Shown here piece by piece: positions 27,143-37,126 of a stretch of 64,000 nucleotides of DNA. The notes beneath the pieces were generated by a model. The model was not told the origin of the DNA, ran no database searches, and worked only from the letters and a program-made list of their open reading frames with translations. A program made the position numbers and the translations under genes. The number at the start of each line of letters is the position of its first letter. Position 1 is the first letter of the stretch. Source of the stretch: Microbacterium amylolyticum (lineage in GTDB: Bacteria; Actinomycetota; Actinomycetes; Actinomycetales; Microbacteriaceae); assembly GCF_011046975.1 (NCBI RefSeq), contig NZ_CP049253.1, positions 930,001 to 994,000 of the forward strand, given 5' to 3'.

Positions 27143-27544
27143 TCAGCCAGCCACGCGCGCGAGGTCACGGGGCCCGAAGGCGTCGGGTAGCACCTCATCC
27201 ACGTGCCGGATACCCGACACCGTTTCGAGCAGCATGTCCTCGTGTGAGTGTTCGTACAGCAGCTGCCGGCAACGGCCGCACGGCATGATCGTCTCGCCGG
27301 CACCGTTGACGCAGGTGAAGGCGATGAGCTTGCCCCCTCCCGTCATCGCCAGCTGCGACACGAGGCCACACTCAGCGCACAGCGTGACACCGTACGCAGC
27401 GTTTTCCGTGTTGCAGCCCGAAACGATGCGGCCATCGTCGACGAGCGCGGCGGCGCCAACGGGATAGTGCGAGTACGGCACATATGCCTTGCTCATGGCG
27501 GCGTTCGCCGCGTCTCGAAGCGCTGACCAATCGATGTCCGTCAT
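27143..27544 (-). CDS. cdd: Cytidine deaminase
   Basis: The 133-residue protein has the zinc-site motifs GCNTENAAYGVTLCAECG (catalytic glutamate in CAE) and PCGRCRQLLYE, with the N-terminal AYVPYSHYPVGAA. This is the small tetrameric Cdd. It converts cytidine to uridine, giving DeoA substrate. It starts five bases after the stop of the upstream permease in the same operon. Confidence 0.96.
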   Translation of the reverse strand: MTDIDWSALRDAANAAMSKAYVPYSHYPVGAAALVDDGRIVSGCNTENAAYGVTLCAECGLVSQLAMTGGGKLIAFTCVNGAGETIMPCGRCRQLLYEHSHEDMLLETVSGIRHVDEVLPDAFGPRDLARVAG

Positions 27545-27549
27545 CGCCG

Positions 27550-28848
27550 TCAGCCCTTCACGTACGGCGTACCCGCAGCAGCCGGCGCACGCGAGGTGCC
27601 GACAAAGCCCGCAACGGCGAGGATCGTGATCACATACGGCAGCATCAGCATGAACTGGCTCGGAATCGGCGTTCCGAGCACAACGAGCAGGCCCTGGAGC
27701 TGGCTAGCGAATCCGAAGAGCAGACCGGCCAGGGCCGTCTTGATCGGATCCCACTGGCCGAAGATGACCGTGGCGAGAGCGATGAACCCCAGTCCCGCCG
27801 TCATGTTCTCACCAAAGCGCGGAACGGAGACGAGCGTGAAATACGCACCGCCCGCTCCGGCAATCGCACCGGCAAGCGTCACGTTCCAGAAGCGGGTCGC
27901 GTTCACCCGAATGCCGACCGTGTCAGCCGCCTGGGGGTGTTCACCCACCGCACGTAACCGCAGGCCCCAACGCGAGCGATACAGCCCCCACGTGACGACG
28001 ACGACGGCGACGTACATCAGGTAGACGATCAGCGTCTGGTTGAACAGGATGCCGCCGATGACCGGGATCTCGCTGAGCACGGGAATGGGCATCGTCGAGA
28101 AGCGGGTCGGGTTGTTGAGCGCCGCCTCGTTCGGAGACAACAGGATGTTGTAGAGGAACGTTGTCAAACCCAGCACGAGAACGTTCAGCACAACACCGAC
28201 GATGACCTGCTGAACGAGGTACTTGATCGAGAACGCCGCAAGAACCAGCGCAACGAGCACGCCGCCGAACATCGCGCCGATGAGGCCGGCGATGGGGCTT
28301 CCCGTGATCGAGCTCACCAGCGCCGCGTTGAACGCGCCCAGCAGCAGCTGTCCCTCGATCGCCACGTTGACAACGCCAACGCGTTCGCCGATAACACCGC
28401 CCAAACCGCCGAAGACTAGCGGCACCGCGAGCGATAGCGCACCGGCTAGGAGTGTGACAACGGGAACCATGCCACCCGCGCCTGCCCAGGCGAGAAAGCC
28501 GAAGAGCCCAAAGGCCGCGAACGCGATGGGGACCCAGATGGCCGTCCGCCGGTAAGTCAGCGTGTTCCACACGGCGAATGCCGCGAGCAGCCCGAGAACA
28601 GCGATGCTCAGCCATGCGGAGGTCGCAGCCGGAACACTGATCTGGCCCAGCTGGATCGTTGCCGGACCGCCGGCGAGGTTGAATCGCGCGATGCCCTCAC
28701 GCGGTGACAGGCTGTACAGCAGCGCCAAAAGCGCCGTCATCACGAGGAGCGTGATCGGGAGCTTCCACGATCGCACCTTCACGTGCTCACGCTCGATCGG
28801 GCCCTCGTCCGGCATCGCCGTGGTGTCGCCTACCGTGATCTGGCTCAT
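27550..28848 (-). CDS. ABC nucleoside transporter permease (second)
   Basis: The 432-residue integral membrane protein has about ten hydrophobic segments and the conserved BPD_transp_2 loop RLRAVGEHPQAADTVGI. This loop is typical of the NupQ/YufQ-like permeases paired with BMP-type binding proteins. The ATG overlaps the stop of the preceding permease gene as ATGA. With the ATPase, lipoprotein and partner permease it should form a purine/pyrimidine nucleoside importer. Confidence 0.92.
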   Translation of the reverse strand: MSQITVGDTTAMPDEGPIEREHVKVRSWKLPITLLVMTALLALLYSLSPREGIARFNLAGGPATIQLGQISVPAATSAWLSIAVLGLLAAFAVWNTLTYRRTAIWVPIAFAAFGLFGFLAWAGAGGMVPVVTLLAGALSLAVPLVFGGLGGVIGERVGVVNVAIEGQLLLGAFNAALVSSITGSPIAGLIGAMFGGVLVALVLAAFSIKYLVQQVIVGVVLNVLVLGLTTFLYNILLSPNEAALNNPTRFSTMPIPVLSEIPVIGGILFNQTLIVYLMYVAVVVVTWGLYRSRWGLRLRAVGEHPQAADTVGIRVNATRFWNVTLAGAIAGAGGAYFTLVSVPRFGENMTAGLGFIALATVIFGQWDPIKTALAGLLFGFASQLQGLLVVLGTPIPSQFMLMLPYVITILAVAGFVGTSRAPAAAGTPYVKG

Positions 28849-30116
28849 CGCGCCACCGCCATCTTCGCCCGCTTGGCCTGTTTGCCGCGCGCTTTCGCCT
28901 GCTTTTCTTGTGCTGTCTTCGGGAGGAAGAAAATCGTCCGCACGAGAGGCGGCGCCGCGACGAACAGCACAACAACCGCCTGAACAACGAGAACGATGTC
29001 GACCGGGATGCCCTCGGACGACTGCATCGTGTACGACCCGGCCTTCAGCGCGCCGAAGAGGAGGCCCGCGGCAACAACACCGAACGCCCGGCTCCGGCCC
29101 AGGAGGGCAACGGTAATCGCGTCGAAACCGAACCCGGCGTCAATCGTCGAGGTAAACCCGCTCGTGATCGCCCCCTGAATCTGTTGCGATGCGGCAAGTC
29201 CGGCAAGGCCACCGGCGATCAGCATCGCGTAGACGTACATCCGCTGCACGCTGATGCCCGAGGCCTTTGCGGCGTGCGGGTTCTCACCGACGGCCCGCAT
29301 GCGCATTCCGAGGCTCGAACGCTCCATGAGCCAGTGCACGAAGACCGCGGCGATCAGCACGAAGATGAAGCCCCAGTCGAGCGCCGGATAGCGCGCATCG
29401 ATCAGATCGGGGAACTGCGCGGCAGCCGGTGTGGGTTCCGAGATCGGCTGGTTACTCCCGGCCCGCTGCAGAACGCCGGACGTCGACACCATCCACGTGA
29501 CGAGGTAGACCGCGACGTAGTTGAACATGATCGTCAAGATGACCTCGTGCGCGCCTGTCAGCGCCTTGAGGAGACCGACGATTCCCGCCCAGATGGCGCC
29601 ACCAACAACGGCGCCGATCATCGTCATCACGAGCTGCAACGGCATCGACAGCCCCATGGGGAACGTGATCAGCGCGGCGAAGGCCGCTCCCATCAGGATC
29701 TGTCCCTGAGCACCGATGTTGAACATTCCGACGCGGAAGGCGACGGCCACACCGAGACCCGCTGCGATCAGAGGAGCCGCGTAGCCAATCGAGTTCGTCA
29801 GCGACCTGATCGCAATGGCTGGTTCGGCTGCACGCGTGTTGTAGATGGCGCCGCGGAACATCGCATCGTAACCACCGGCGATCGCCTGCCACAGCGCGGC
29901 GAAGGTGTCACCGGGACGTGCGAAGAAGTATCCGGCAGACGAGCGAACGTCGTCGCTCGTCAAGGCGATGAGGATGCCACCGACCGCAAACGCCACAACA
30001 AACGCGAGAATCGTCGTCACGACATTTCCCCGAAGCATGTCGCGAATCAGCTGATTCTCACGCGGCGGCTCGGGAACGCTCTGCGTTGCGGTTGTGATGG
30101 GGGTCTGCTCGCTCAT
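28845..30116 (-). CDS. ABC nucleoside transporter permease (first)
   Basis: The 423-residue membrane protein has the BPD_transp_2 motif RMRAVGENPHAAKASGI and many hydrophobic helices, matching NupP/YufP-type permeases. The C-terminus carries a basic tail (KQAKRAKMAVAR). Its start overlaps the ATPase gene stop as ATGA, and its stop overlaps the next permease start, so all three are tightly coupled. Confidence 0.92.
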   Translation of the reverse strand: MSEQTPITTATQSVPEPPRENQLIRDMLRGNVVTTILAFVVAFAVGGILIALTSDDVRSSAGYFFARPGDTFAALWQAIAGGYDAMFRGAIYNTRAAEPAIAIRSLTNSIGYAAPLIAAGLGVAVAFRVGMFNIGAQGQILMGAAFAALITFPMGLSMPLQLVMTMIGAVVGGAIWAGIVGLLKALTGAHEVILTIMFNYVAVYLVTWMVSTSGVLQRAGSNQPISEPTPAAAQFPDLIDARYPALDWGFIFVLIAAVFVHWLMERSSLGMRMRAVGENPHAAKASGISVQRMYVYAMLIAGGLAGLAASQQIQGAITSGFTSTIDAGFGFDAITVALLGRSRAFGVVAAGLLFGALKAGSYTMQSSEGIPVDIVLVVQAVVVLFVAAPPLVRTIFFLPKTAQEKQAKARGKQAKRAKMAVAR

Positions 30117-31630
30117 GCTGCCTGCTCCTCGACCTCGGCGCCGGCCATCATGAGGCCCAGAGTCTCACGCGGGGTGTCCCCCGGCACGATTCCAACGATC
30201 TTCCCTCGATACATCACAGCGATCCTGTCGCCGAGCGCGACAACCTCGTCCAGCTCCGTCGATACGACGATCACGGCGAGGCCCTCGTCGCGCGCCGCCA
30301 CGATGCGGCTGTGAATGAACTCGATCGACCCAACGTCAACGCCGCGGGTGGGCTGAGCGGCAATCAACAACCGGATGTCCCGGTTCATTTCTCGTGCGAC
30401 GACGACCTTCTGCTGGTTTCCGCCGGAGAGCATTCCTGCCCTCGTCTCTGGCCCCTGCGCACGGATGTCGAACTCCTCGATGCACTCGTGCGCGAAACGA
30501 TCGAGCTGGGAACGACGCAGCGTACCGGCCGAGGTGAACTCCCCCGTGTCGGTGCGGTCGAGGATGAGATTCTCGGCGATCGACATCGTGCCAACAAGGC
30601 CGTCGATTTTGCGGTCTTCCGGAACGAATCCGACGCCAGCGCCGAGAATCGCGTGAACGCTGCGACCGTTCAGTTCGATCCCACCGAGATTGATCGAACC
30701 GTCAACGTTGCTCTCGAGCCCCACGAGGGCCTCCGTGAGCTCCGTCTGCCCATTTCCCTGCACACCGGCGATTGCCAGGATCTCTCCCGGTCGCACATCA
30801 AAACTCGCGCCATCAACCAGGATCGCGCCATCGTCGCCGCGCACGCGAAGACCTCGCACCTCCAGTCCGCCCGCGGTGCGGGGGACGGCGGGGGATTTCT
30901 GCACGGTCAGTTCGACGGCCCTGCCCACCATGAGGCTGGCGAGTTCGGCGTTCGTGGACTGCGGCGATGCGGTCCCGACGATTTTGCCACGGCGGACGAC
31001 CGTGATCCGGTCAGCAACCTCACGCACCTCACGCAGCTTGTGCGTGATGAAAACGATTCCCTTGCCCTCGGCCTTGAGCTGACGCATCATCGCCATCAGC
31101 TCGTCGGTCTCCTGGGGGGTAAGAACAGCCGTTGGCTCATCGAAAACGAGCACCTCGGCATCACGCGACAACGCCTTGATGATCTCGACCCGCTGCTGCA
31201 CGCCGACGGGGAGATCCTCGACCTTGGCGTCGGGGTCGACCTGGAAGCCGAATCGCTTGGCCACATCTCGCACCTGCTGACGAGCGCGCCCGAGGTCGAG
31301 CGCACCGAGTTTCGTCGTCTGCTCATGCCCGAGAGCGACGTTCTCGGCCACCGTAAACACCGGAACGAGCATGAAGTGCTGATGGACCATGCCGATGCCG
31401 GCCGCCATCGCCTCTCCTGGGCCCTGAAAATGTTGGACGACGTCGTCGATGAGGATGTCGCCTTCATCGGCCTGGTACAGGCCGTAGAGGACGTTCATCA
31501 GCGTCGACTTACCGGCTCCGTTCTCGCCGAGAAGTGCGTGGATCTCGCCGGGTTCCACAGTGAGATCGATGTGATCGTTGGCGACGAGGCTGCCGAATCT
31601 CTTCGTGATTCCGCGGAGCTCGAGCTTCAT
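30113..31630 (-). CDS. ABC nucleoside transporter ATP-binding protein (double ATPase)
   Basis: The 505-residue protein has two ABC domains. The first has Walker A GENGAGKST and Walker B VLVFDEPTAVL; the second has GVQGNGQTE and the signature MLSGGNQQKVVVAREM. The degenerate second Walker A is usual for RbsA/NupO-type ATPases. It should energise the nucleoside importer with the two downstream permeases. A gap of 117 bases with a hairpin separates it from the upstream lipoprotein gene. Confidence 0.94.
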   Translation of the reverse strand: MKLELRGITKRFGSLVANDHIDLTVEPGEIHALLGENGAGKSTLMNVLYGLYQADEGDILIDDVVQHFQGPGEAMAAGIGMVHQHFMLVPVFTVAENVALGHEQTTKLGALDLGRARQQVRDVAKRFGFQVDPDAKVEDLPVGVQQRVEIIKALSRDAEVLVFDEPTAVLTPQETDELMAMMRQLKAEGKGIVFITHKLREVREVADRITVVRRGKIVGTASPQSTNAELASLMVGRAVELTVQKSPAVPRTAGGLEVRGLRVRGDDGAILVDGASFDVRPGEILAIAGVQGNGQTELTEALVGLESNVDGSINLGGIELNGRSVHAILGAGVGFVPEDRKIDGLVGTMSIAENLILDRTDTGEFTSAGTLRRSQLDRFAHECIEEFDIRAQGPETRAGMLSGGNQQKVVVAREMNRDIRLLIAAQPTRGVDVGSIEFIHSRIVAARDEGLAVIVVSTELDEVVALGDRIAVMYRGKIVGIVPGDTPRETLGLMMAGAEVEEQAA

Positions 31631-31696
31631 GCAGTCAACCTAACCTGAAGGGCAACGGGGGTCTAGTGAGGGACGACATGTCCCTGTGGACGCCAC

Positions 31697-31728
31697 GCGG
31701 GGCGACCGGATGATTCCGATCGCCCCGC
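31697..31728 (-). terminator. 14-bp hairpin between the BMP lipoprotein and ABC ATPase genes
   Basis: GCGGGGCGACCGGA and TCCGATCGCCCCGC pair with one mismatch around TGAT. It lies between the lipoprotein stop and the ATPase start. It probably causes partial termination or message protection, giving more binding protein than transporter. Confidence 0.6.
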
Positions 31729-31747
31729 TTGTGTGTGTGTGGGCCGA

Positions 31748-32887
31748 TTACGGCGAGTTCTCCGACTCGACAACGAGGTCGCCCGAGATCAGCTGCTCCT
31801 GCAGATCAGCCAGCTCGTCGAGAAGGCCATCCGGAAGCTCCGACTCGAAGTCGTGGAAGCCGGACAGGCCCGTTCCGCCGTTCTCCAGCGTGCCGATGTA
31901 GGCGTCGGTGTTGAAGTCGGCGCCATCCTGCGCCGCCTCGACCGTTGCGTCATACGTTGCCTGGTCGATCGCCTTCATGATGGACACCAGGATGATGTCG
32001 GCGTTGTCGGGCTCTTCGAGCACGAGGTCGCTGTCGACACCCAGGAGGACGACGCCCTCGTAGGAGTCGCGCATCGCGGCAATCGCCGGCGTGTAGATCG
32101 GTCCGCCAACAGGGAGAATGACGTCGACGCCCTGTGAGAGCACCTGCTCCGCCGTCTGACGCGCACGGTCGTTCGCCTCGAAGCCGCCCGTGAACAGGCC
32201 CTCCTGCGTTTCGACGTTCCAGCCGACAACAGAGACATCTGCGTCGTGCTCTTCGTTGTACTTGTCAACGCCGAGCGCGAAACCGTCCATGAACACCGTC
32301 ACCGACGGAATCTGCATGCCACCGAAGGTGCCAACAGAGTCGCTGCCGCCGATCTCGTGCGAGTACGCGGCTGCCGCGTAGCCCCCGAGGAACGCTGCTC
32401 CAACGGTGTCGAAGACGAGAGGACGAATGTTGGGAGCGTCGGTTTCGCCGTCGAAGTCGTTGTCTGCCCAGTCGTCGATGATCGCGTAGTTCAGGTGCGG
32501 GTTCGCGAGCGCCGATTCGACCGTTGCGGCCGAGAGGTTGAACCCAACGGACACGATCAGATCGCATCCTTCATCAACGAGTGCCGACAGGTTGGGGCCG
32601 TAGTCGTTGGAGTTGGTGGACTCCATCTCGGTCGGTGTCACGCCGAGGTCGTCACCGGCACGATCCATGCCCGTCTTCGCCGACTGGTTGAAGGAGCGGT
32701 CGTTCCAGCCGCCCTCGTCCGAGATCAGGCAGGGCAGGAAGTCGAGGCCTTCGGGCACTTCAACTTCCGTACCGTCCCCCGCGTCAACCGGCGTTTCTGC
32801 TTCCGGCGCTGTGCCGCAGGCTGCGAGCAGAATCGCCGCACTCGTCACGGCGAGGCCGCTGAGTGCCGCACGCTTCATTGTCTTCAT
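31748..32887 (-). CDS. BMP-family nucleoside-binding lipoprotein
   Basis: The 379-residue protein begins MKTMKRAALSGLAVTSAAI with lipobox LLAAC, so it is exported and lipid-anchored. The mature part has ISDEGGWNDRSFNQSAKTG, GCDLIVSVGFNLSAA and GGMQIPSVTVFMDGF, motifs of the BMP (Med/PnrA-like) family that bind purine nucleosides. The ATG follows AGGAGG by nine bases. It is the first gene of the nucleoside operon, and the cognate permeases and ATPase follow. Confidence 0.93.
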   Translation of the reverse strand: MKTMKRAALSGLAVTSAAILLAACGTAPEAETPVDAGDGTEVEVPEGLDFLPCLISDEGGWNDRSFNQSAKTGMDRAGDDLGVTPTEMESTNSNDYGPNLSALVDEGCDLIVSVGFNLSAATVESALANPHLNYAIIDDWADNDFDGETDAPNIRPLVFDTVGAAFLGGYAAAAYSHEIGGSDSVGTFGGMQIPSVTVFMDGFALGVDKYNEEHDADVSVVGWNVETQEGLFTGGFEANDRARQTAEQVLSQGVDVILPVGGPIYTPAIAAMRDSYEGVVLLGVDSDLVLEEPDNADIILVSIMKAIDQATYDATVEAAQDGADFNTDAYIGTLENGGTGLSGFHDFESELPDGLLDELADLQEQLISGDLVVESENSP

Positions 32888-33086
32888 CTGCTGTGTCCTC
32901 CTGAGAGAAAGGGCCTCCAGCGCACGGTCTCCAAACGGATCGGCGCCGCAGAGGCATTGTGCACACGCTACATGGTCAACAACGAGCAATCAGTTCATCG
33001 GTGATGCCCGCAACGCGATAGTTACAAAACGACATGCTGGTGTGCACATTCGCCCACCGGCACGCCTGATCCGAACGAATGCGCGT

Positions 33087-34199
33087 CTAGAGAACGTCGT
33101 CTTGGCCGCGGTCGTGAAGCGCGTTCACGGCGCTCTTGACGCGCTGCGCATGCTCTGGCGTGGTCACCAGCAGGGCGTCCGGGGTGTCAACGACAATGAC
33201 GTTTTCCACGCCGATCAGCGCGACAACGCGATCCGTTTGAGAAACAACGAGAGCACTTGCATCGTCGCTCAGGACGTTCGTGTTCTCGCCCAGCACGGTG
33301 ACGCCGTCGCGGACGCCGCCGCTGATGAGCGTCCACAGACTCGCGAAGTCGCCCACATCGTCCCAGTCGAACTGGCCGGGGATCACGGCGAGACGGCCCT
33401 TGTCAGCGGCAGGCTCGGCGACCGCGTAGTCGATGGCGATCTTCTTCAGCGTGGGCCACACGCGATCCACGACCTCGTCGCGCGCGTCTGTGTCCCAGGC
33501 CGCCGCGATCTCCACGAGTCCGTCATGGAGCTCCGGTTCGTTGATGCGCAACTCTTCGAGCAGCACATCGGCGCGCGAGATGAACATGCCGGCGTTCCAC
33601 AGGTACGAGCGGTCGGCGAAGTATTGCCGCGCTGTTTCCAGGTCGGGCTTCTCGACGAAACGCTCAACGAGAGCCGCCATCGGAGCTTCGTCGATGATGA
33701 GCTCCTGACCGGTTTTGATGTACCCGAAACCGACAGCGGGCTCTGAGGGCTGAATACCGATCGTGGCGATGTACCCCTCGCGCGCCGCGGCAACAGCCTG
33801 ACGCACCGTGAACTCGAAAACGCGCTGACGCTTGATGACGTGATCTGCCGCGAACGAACCGATAATCACGCCCGGGTGACGCCGCTCAAGGATGGCCGCT
33901 GCCAGGCCGATCGCCGCTGCGGAGTCGCGGGGTTCTTGTTCGATGAAGACGTTCGCCAGGTCGATGTCACCGAGACTCTCTTCCACCTTGTCGCCGTGGG
34001 CGCGCCCCGTCACAACGCTGATGCGGCCCGGGCCGGCCAACGGCAGAAGGCGGTCCCATGTTGTTCTGAGCAAGGATGATCCCTCGCCCGTGAGGTCATG
34101 AAGGAACTTCGGGGACTCAGCCCGCGACAGCGGCCAGAGACGTGATCCGATACCGCCGGCAGGAATCACGGCGAAAAAGTCATCGATCGGCTGAGACAT
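33087..34199 (-). CDS. manC: Mannose-1-phosphate guanylyltransferase
   Basis: The 370-residue protein has the nucleotidyltransferase start AVIPAGGIGSRLWPLSRAES, FAADHVIKR, FVEKPDLETARQYF and LWNAGMFIS, all typical of GDP-mannose pyrophosphorylase. It makes GDP-mannose for glycans. It lacks the C-terminal isomerase domain of bifunctional ManC/AlgA. The ATG gives MSQPIDDFFAVIPAGG. The 208 bases before it also hold the divergent sdh promoter; I see no certain motif. Confidence 0.94.
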   Translation of the reverse strand: MSQPIDDFFAVIPAGGIGSRLWPLSRAESPKFLHDLTGEGSSLLRTTWDRLLPLAGPGRISVVTGRAHGDKVEESLGDIDLANVFIEQEPRDSAAAIGLAAAILERRHPGVIIGSFAADHVIKRQRVFEFTVRQAVAAAREGYIATIGIQPSEPAVGFGYIKTGQELIIDEAPMAALVERFVEKPDLETARQYFADRSYLWNAGMFISRADVLLEELRINEPELHDGLVEIAAAWDTDARDEVVDRVWPTLKKIAIDYAVAEPAADKGRLAVIPGQFDWDDVGDFASLWTLISGGVRDGVTVLGENTNVLSDDASALVVSQTDRVVALIGVENVIVVDTPDALLVTTPEHAQRVKSAVNALHDRGQDDVL

Positions 34200-34407
34200 G
34201 CCCCCAACGGTATCCGACGCGTCCGGCACACTGCTGAGACATCCCCGGAGGCGTCTCGGGCGCCGCGTTCCCGCCCGTTCAGCGTGACTTAGGTCGCCCT
34301 TTGTCGATGCCGCGGCCTGCCGCGAGTAGGCTAGAGGAGGCCCGATCTGCGCGCCGTCGCCGGAGCGCTCCCATCGGGGAACGAAGTGTCGATCAGAGAG
34401 GACGATC

Positions 34408-34842
34408 GTGTCCGCAACCGCGCGTCTGACACCCGATGTGTCTCAGACCTCATCAAAGGTTCCGCGGGGGACGCTCTACCGCGGGCGTGAAGGAATGTGG
34501 TCCTGGGTGCTTCATCGCATCACGGGAATCGCGATTTTCTTCTTCCTCTTGGTGCACGTCCTCGACACCGCATTGATCCGCGTCTCCCCCGAGTCGTACG
34601 ACGCCGTGATCGGGGTCTACAAGACGCCGTTGCTCGGCTTCGGCGAAATCGGCCTCGTCGGCGCGATCGTCTACCACGCCTTCAACGGGCTTCGCGTGAT
34701 CCTCATCGACTTCTGGTCGAAGGGCGCGAAGTACCACCGCCAGATTTTCTGGTGCGTTATCGCCGTGTGGGCCGTCGTGATGGTCGGCTTCTCCGCACGA
34801 CACATCCCCAACGTCCTCTCGCACGTCGGAGGTGGTCACTGA
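34408..34842 (+). CDS. sdhC: Succinate dehydrogenase cytochrome b556 subunit
   Basis: The 144-residue protein has three hydrophobic helices and the heme-region motif WVLHRITGIAIFFFLLVHVL with candidate ligand histidines, then VYHAFNGLRVILIDFW. It anchors the dehydrogenase and takes part in quinone reduction. Its stop overlaps the sdhD start as TGATG. Confidence 0.93.
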   Translation: MSATARLTPDVSQTSSKVPRGTLYRGREGMWSWVLHRITGIAIFFFLLVHVLDTALIRVSPESYDAVIGVYKTPLLGFGEIGLVGAIVYHAFNGLRVILIDFWSKGAKYHRQIFWCVIAVWAVVMVGFSARHIPNVLSHVGGGH

Positions 34843-35297
34843 TGTCCGTCCAGAACATCGACGCTCCCCGTACTCCCGCTCGCACCAAGGGTTCGAACCT
34901 GGAGAAGTGGGGCTGGATCTACATGCGCGTCTCGGGCGTTCTGCTCATCGTGCTGATCTTCGGCCATCTGTTCGTCAACCTCATGATCGGCGACGGCATT
35001 AGCGCAATCGACTTTGCGTTCGTCGCCGGCAAGCTGGCCAACCCGTTCTGGCAGTGGTGGGACGTGGCCATGCTGTGGCTCGCCTTCATCCACGGCTCCA
35101 ACGGCATGCGCACGATTGTTAACGACTACGTGCTGAACAAGGCCGTCCAGAAGACGCTCGTCTGGGTGATCTGGATCGTCGCCGCGCTCATGATCCTGCT
35201 CGGCACGCTGGTCGTCTTCACCTTTGACCCCTGCCTCGGTGTCACCGAGACGAGCACGCTCTGGGACGCTTGCGTCGCCGAGGGCGCTGTCGGCTGA
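34842..35297 (+). CDS. sdhD: Succinate dehydrogenase membrane anchor subunit
   Basis: The 151-residue protein has three membrane helices with LLIVLIFGHLFVNLMIGDG and MLWLAFIHGSNGMRTIVNDY, the latter typical of actinobacterial SdhD. It completes the membrane anchor with SdhC. The start overlaps the sdhC stop; a longer reading in the same frame is noncoding through sdhC. The sdhA gene follows after 20 bases. Confidence 0.92.
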   Translation: MSVQNIDAPRTPARTKGSNLEKWGWIYMRVSGVLLIVLIFGHLFVNLMIGDGISAIDFAFVAGKLANPFWQWWDVAMLWLAFIHGSNGMRTIVNDYVLNKAVQKTLVWVIWIVAALMILLGTLVVFTFDPCLGVTETSTLWDACVAEGAVG

Positions 35298-35317
35298 CGC
35301 GAGAGATTGACTGAGGA

Positions 35318-37126
35318 ATGACTTCTACTGCTTATCCCGACGCTGAGCTTAAAGACGGCGTCTACTACCACCAGTTCGACGTTGTGATCGTCGGTGCCGG
35401 CGGCGCAGGAATGCGCGCAGCCATCGAGGCCGGCCCCGGTGCGAAGACCGCTGTTGTCACGAAGCTCTATCCGACGCGGTCCCACACGGGCGCCGCGCAG
35501 GGCGGCATGGCGGCAGCTCTGGGCAACGTCGAAGAAGACGGCTGGGAATGGCACACGTTCGACACCGTCAAGGGTGGCGACTACCTCGTCGACCAGGACG
35601 CGGCGGAGATCCTCGCGAAGGAAGCCATCGACGCGGTCATCGACCTCGAGAACATGGGCCTGCCCTTCAACCGCACGCCCGACGGAAAGATCGATCAGCG
35701 CCGCTTCGGTGGTCACACCCGCGATCACGGTCAGGCTCCCGTTCGTCGTGCTTGCTACGCAGCAGACCGCACGGGCCACATGATTCTCCAGACGCTGTAT
35801 CAGAACTGCGTCAAGCTGGGCATCAACTTCTTCAACGAGTTCTATGCGCTCGACCTCATCACGGTGAAGGAAGACGACGGCTCGACCAAGGTCGCCGGCA
35901 TCGTGGCGCTCGAGCTGGCAACGGGTGAACTGCACGTCTTCCACGCCAAGTCCGTTGTTTTCGCCACCGGCGGCTTCGGCAAGATGTTCAAGACCACCTC
36001 GAACGCGCACACCCTCACGGGTGACGGCGTCGGCATCATCTGGCGCAAGGGCCTGCCCCTGGAGGACATCGAGTTCTTCCAGTTCCACCCGACGGGTCTC
36101 GCTGGTCTCGGCATTCTGCTCACGGAGGGTGCTCGCGGTGAGGGCGCCATTCTGCGCAATGCCTCGGGTGAGCGCTTCATGGAGCGTTACGCACCCACGA
36201 TTAAAGACCTCGCGCCGCGCGACATCGTCGCCAGGTCGATGGTCAAGGAGGTTCTCGAGGGCCGCGGAGCCGGCCCCGAGAAGGACTACGTCTATCTCGA
36301 CTGCACCCACCTGGGCGCCGAGGTTCTCGAGACCAAGTTGCCCGATATCACGGAGTTCGCCCGCACCTACCTCGGCGTCGACCCTGTTGTCGAGCCCGTT
36401 CCGGTGATGCCGACGGCTCACTATGCGATGGGCGGAATCCCCACGAACAACGATGGTGAGGTCCTTTCGGACAACTCGACCGTTGTTCCTGGTCTCTATG
36501 CGGCCGGAGAGTGTGCGTGTGTTTCGGTGCACGGTTCGAACCGTCTCGGCACCAACTCACTTCTCGACATCAACGTCTTCGGCAAGCGCTGCGGCCAGAA
36601 CGCCGTGAAGTATGCGAAGTCGGCAGATTTCGTTCCTCTTCCCGAGGACCCCGCCAAGGAGGTCCGGGAACTGGTGGAGAGCATCCGCAGCTCTCAGGGC
36701 ACCGAGCGCGTCGCCGACCTGCGCAAGACGTTGCAGGATGAGATGGACAAGAACGCTCAGGTGTTCCGCACGGAAGAGACCCTCACGAACGTGATGGGAA
36801 CGATCCACAGCCTGCGCCAGCGCTACCAGAACGTCTACGTCGATGACAAGGGCAAGCGGTTCAACACCGATCTGCTCGAGGCGATCGAACTGGGCTTCCT
36901 GCTCGACCTCGCCGAGATCGTTGCCTACGCTGCGCGCAACCGCAAGGAAAGCCGCGGCGGTCACATGCGTGAGGACTACCCCGACCGCGACGACGCCAAC
37001 TTCATGAAGCACACGATGGCGTACCTCACGGGCGATCCCCACTCGCCGAACCCCGAGGACCACATCACGCTCGATTGGAAGCCTGTCGTGATGACCAGGT
37101 ACCAGCCGATGGAGAGGAAGTACTGA
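35318..37126 (+). CDS. sdhA: Succinate dehydrogenase flavoprotein subunit
   Basis: The 602-residue protein has the FAD loop [19 protein letters not shown], the FAD-linking histidine near residue 56 in [14 protein letters not shown], the catalytic regions [17 protein letters not shown] and [21 protein letters not shown] (split), and [10 protein letters not shown]. It oxidises succinate to fumarate in the TCA cycle. Its stop overlaps the sdhB start as TGATG. Confidence 0.97.
   Translation: MTSTAYPDAELKDGVYYHQFDVVIVGAGGAGMRAAIEAGPGAKTAVVTKLYPTRSHTGAAQGGMAAALGNVEEDGWEWHTFDTVKGGDYLVDQDAAEILAKEAIDAVIDLENMGLPFNRTPDGKIDQRRFGGHTRDHGQAPVRRACYAADRTGHMILQTLYQNCVKLGINFFNEFYALDLITVKEDDGSTKVAGIVALELATGELHVFHAKSVVFATGGFGKMFKTTSNAHTLTGDGVGIIWRKGLPLEDIEFFQFHPTGLAGLGILLTEGARGEGAILRNASGERFMERYAPTIKDLAPRDIVARSMVKEVLEGRGAGPEKDYVYLDCTHLGAEVLETKLPDITEFARTYLGVDPVVEPVPVMPTAHYAMGGIPTNNDGEVLSDNSTVVPGLYAAGECACVSVHGSNRLGTNSLLDINVFGKRCGQNAVKYAKSADFVPLPEDPAKEVRELVESIRSSQGTERVADLRKTLQDEMDKNAQVFRTEETLTNVMGTIHSLRQRYQNVYVDDKGKRFNTDLLEAIELGFLLDLAEIVAYAARNRKESRGGHMREDYPDRDDANFMKHTMAYLTGDPHSPNPEDHITLDWKPVVMTRYQPMERKY

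Noticed and set aside
28908..31648. Two long plus-strand frames opposite the nucleoside permease and ATPase genes
   Set aside because: They are shadows of clear transporter genes, and composition is typical of antisense frames.
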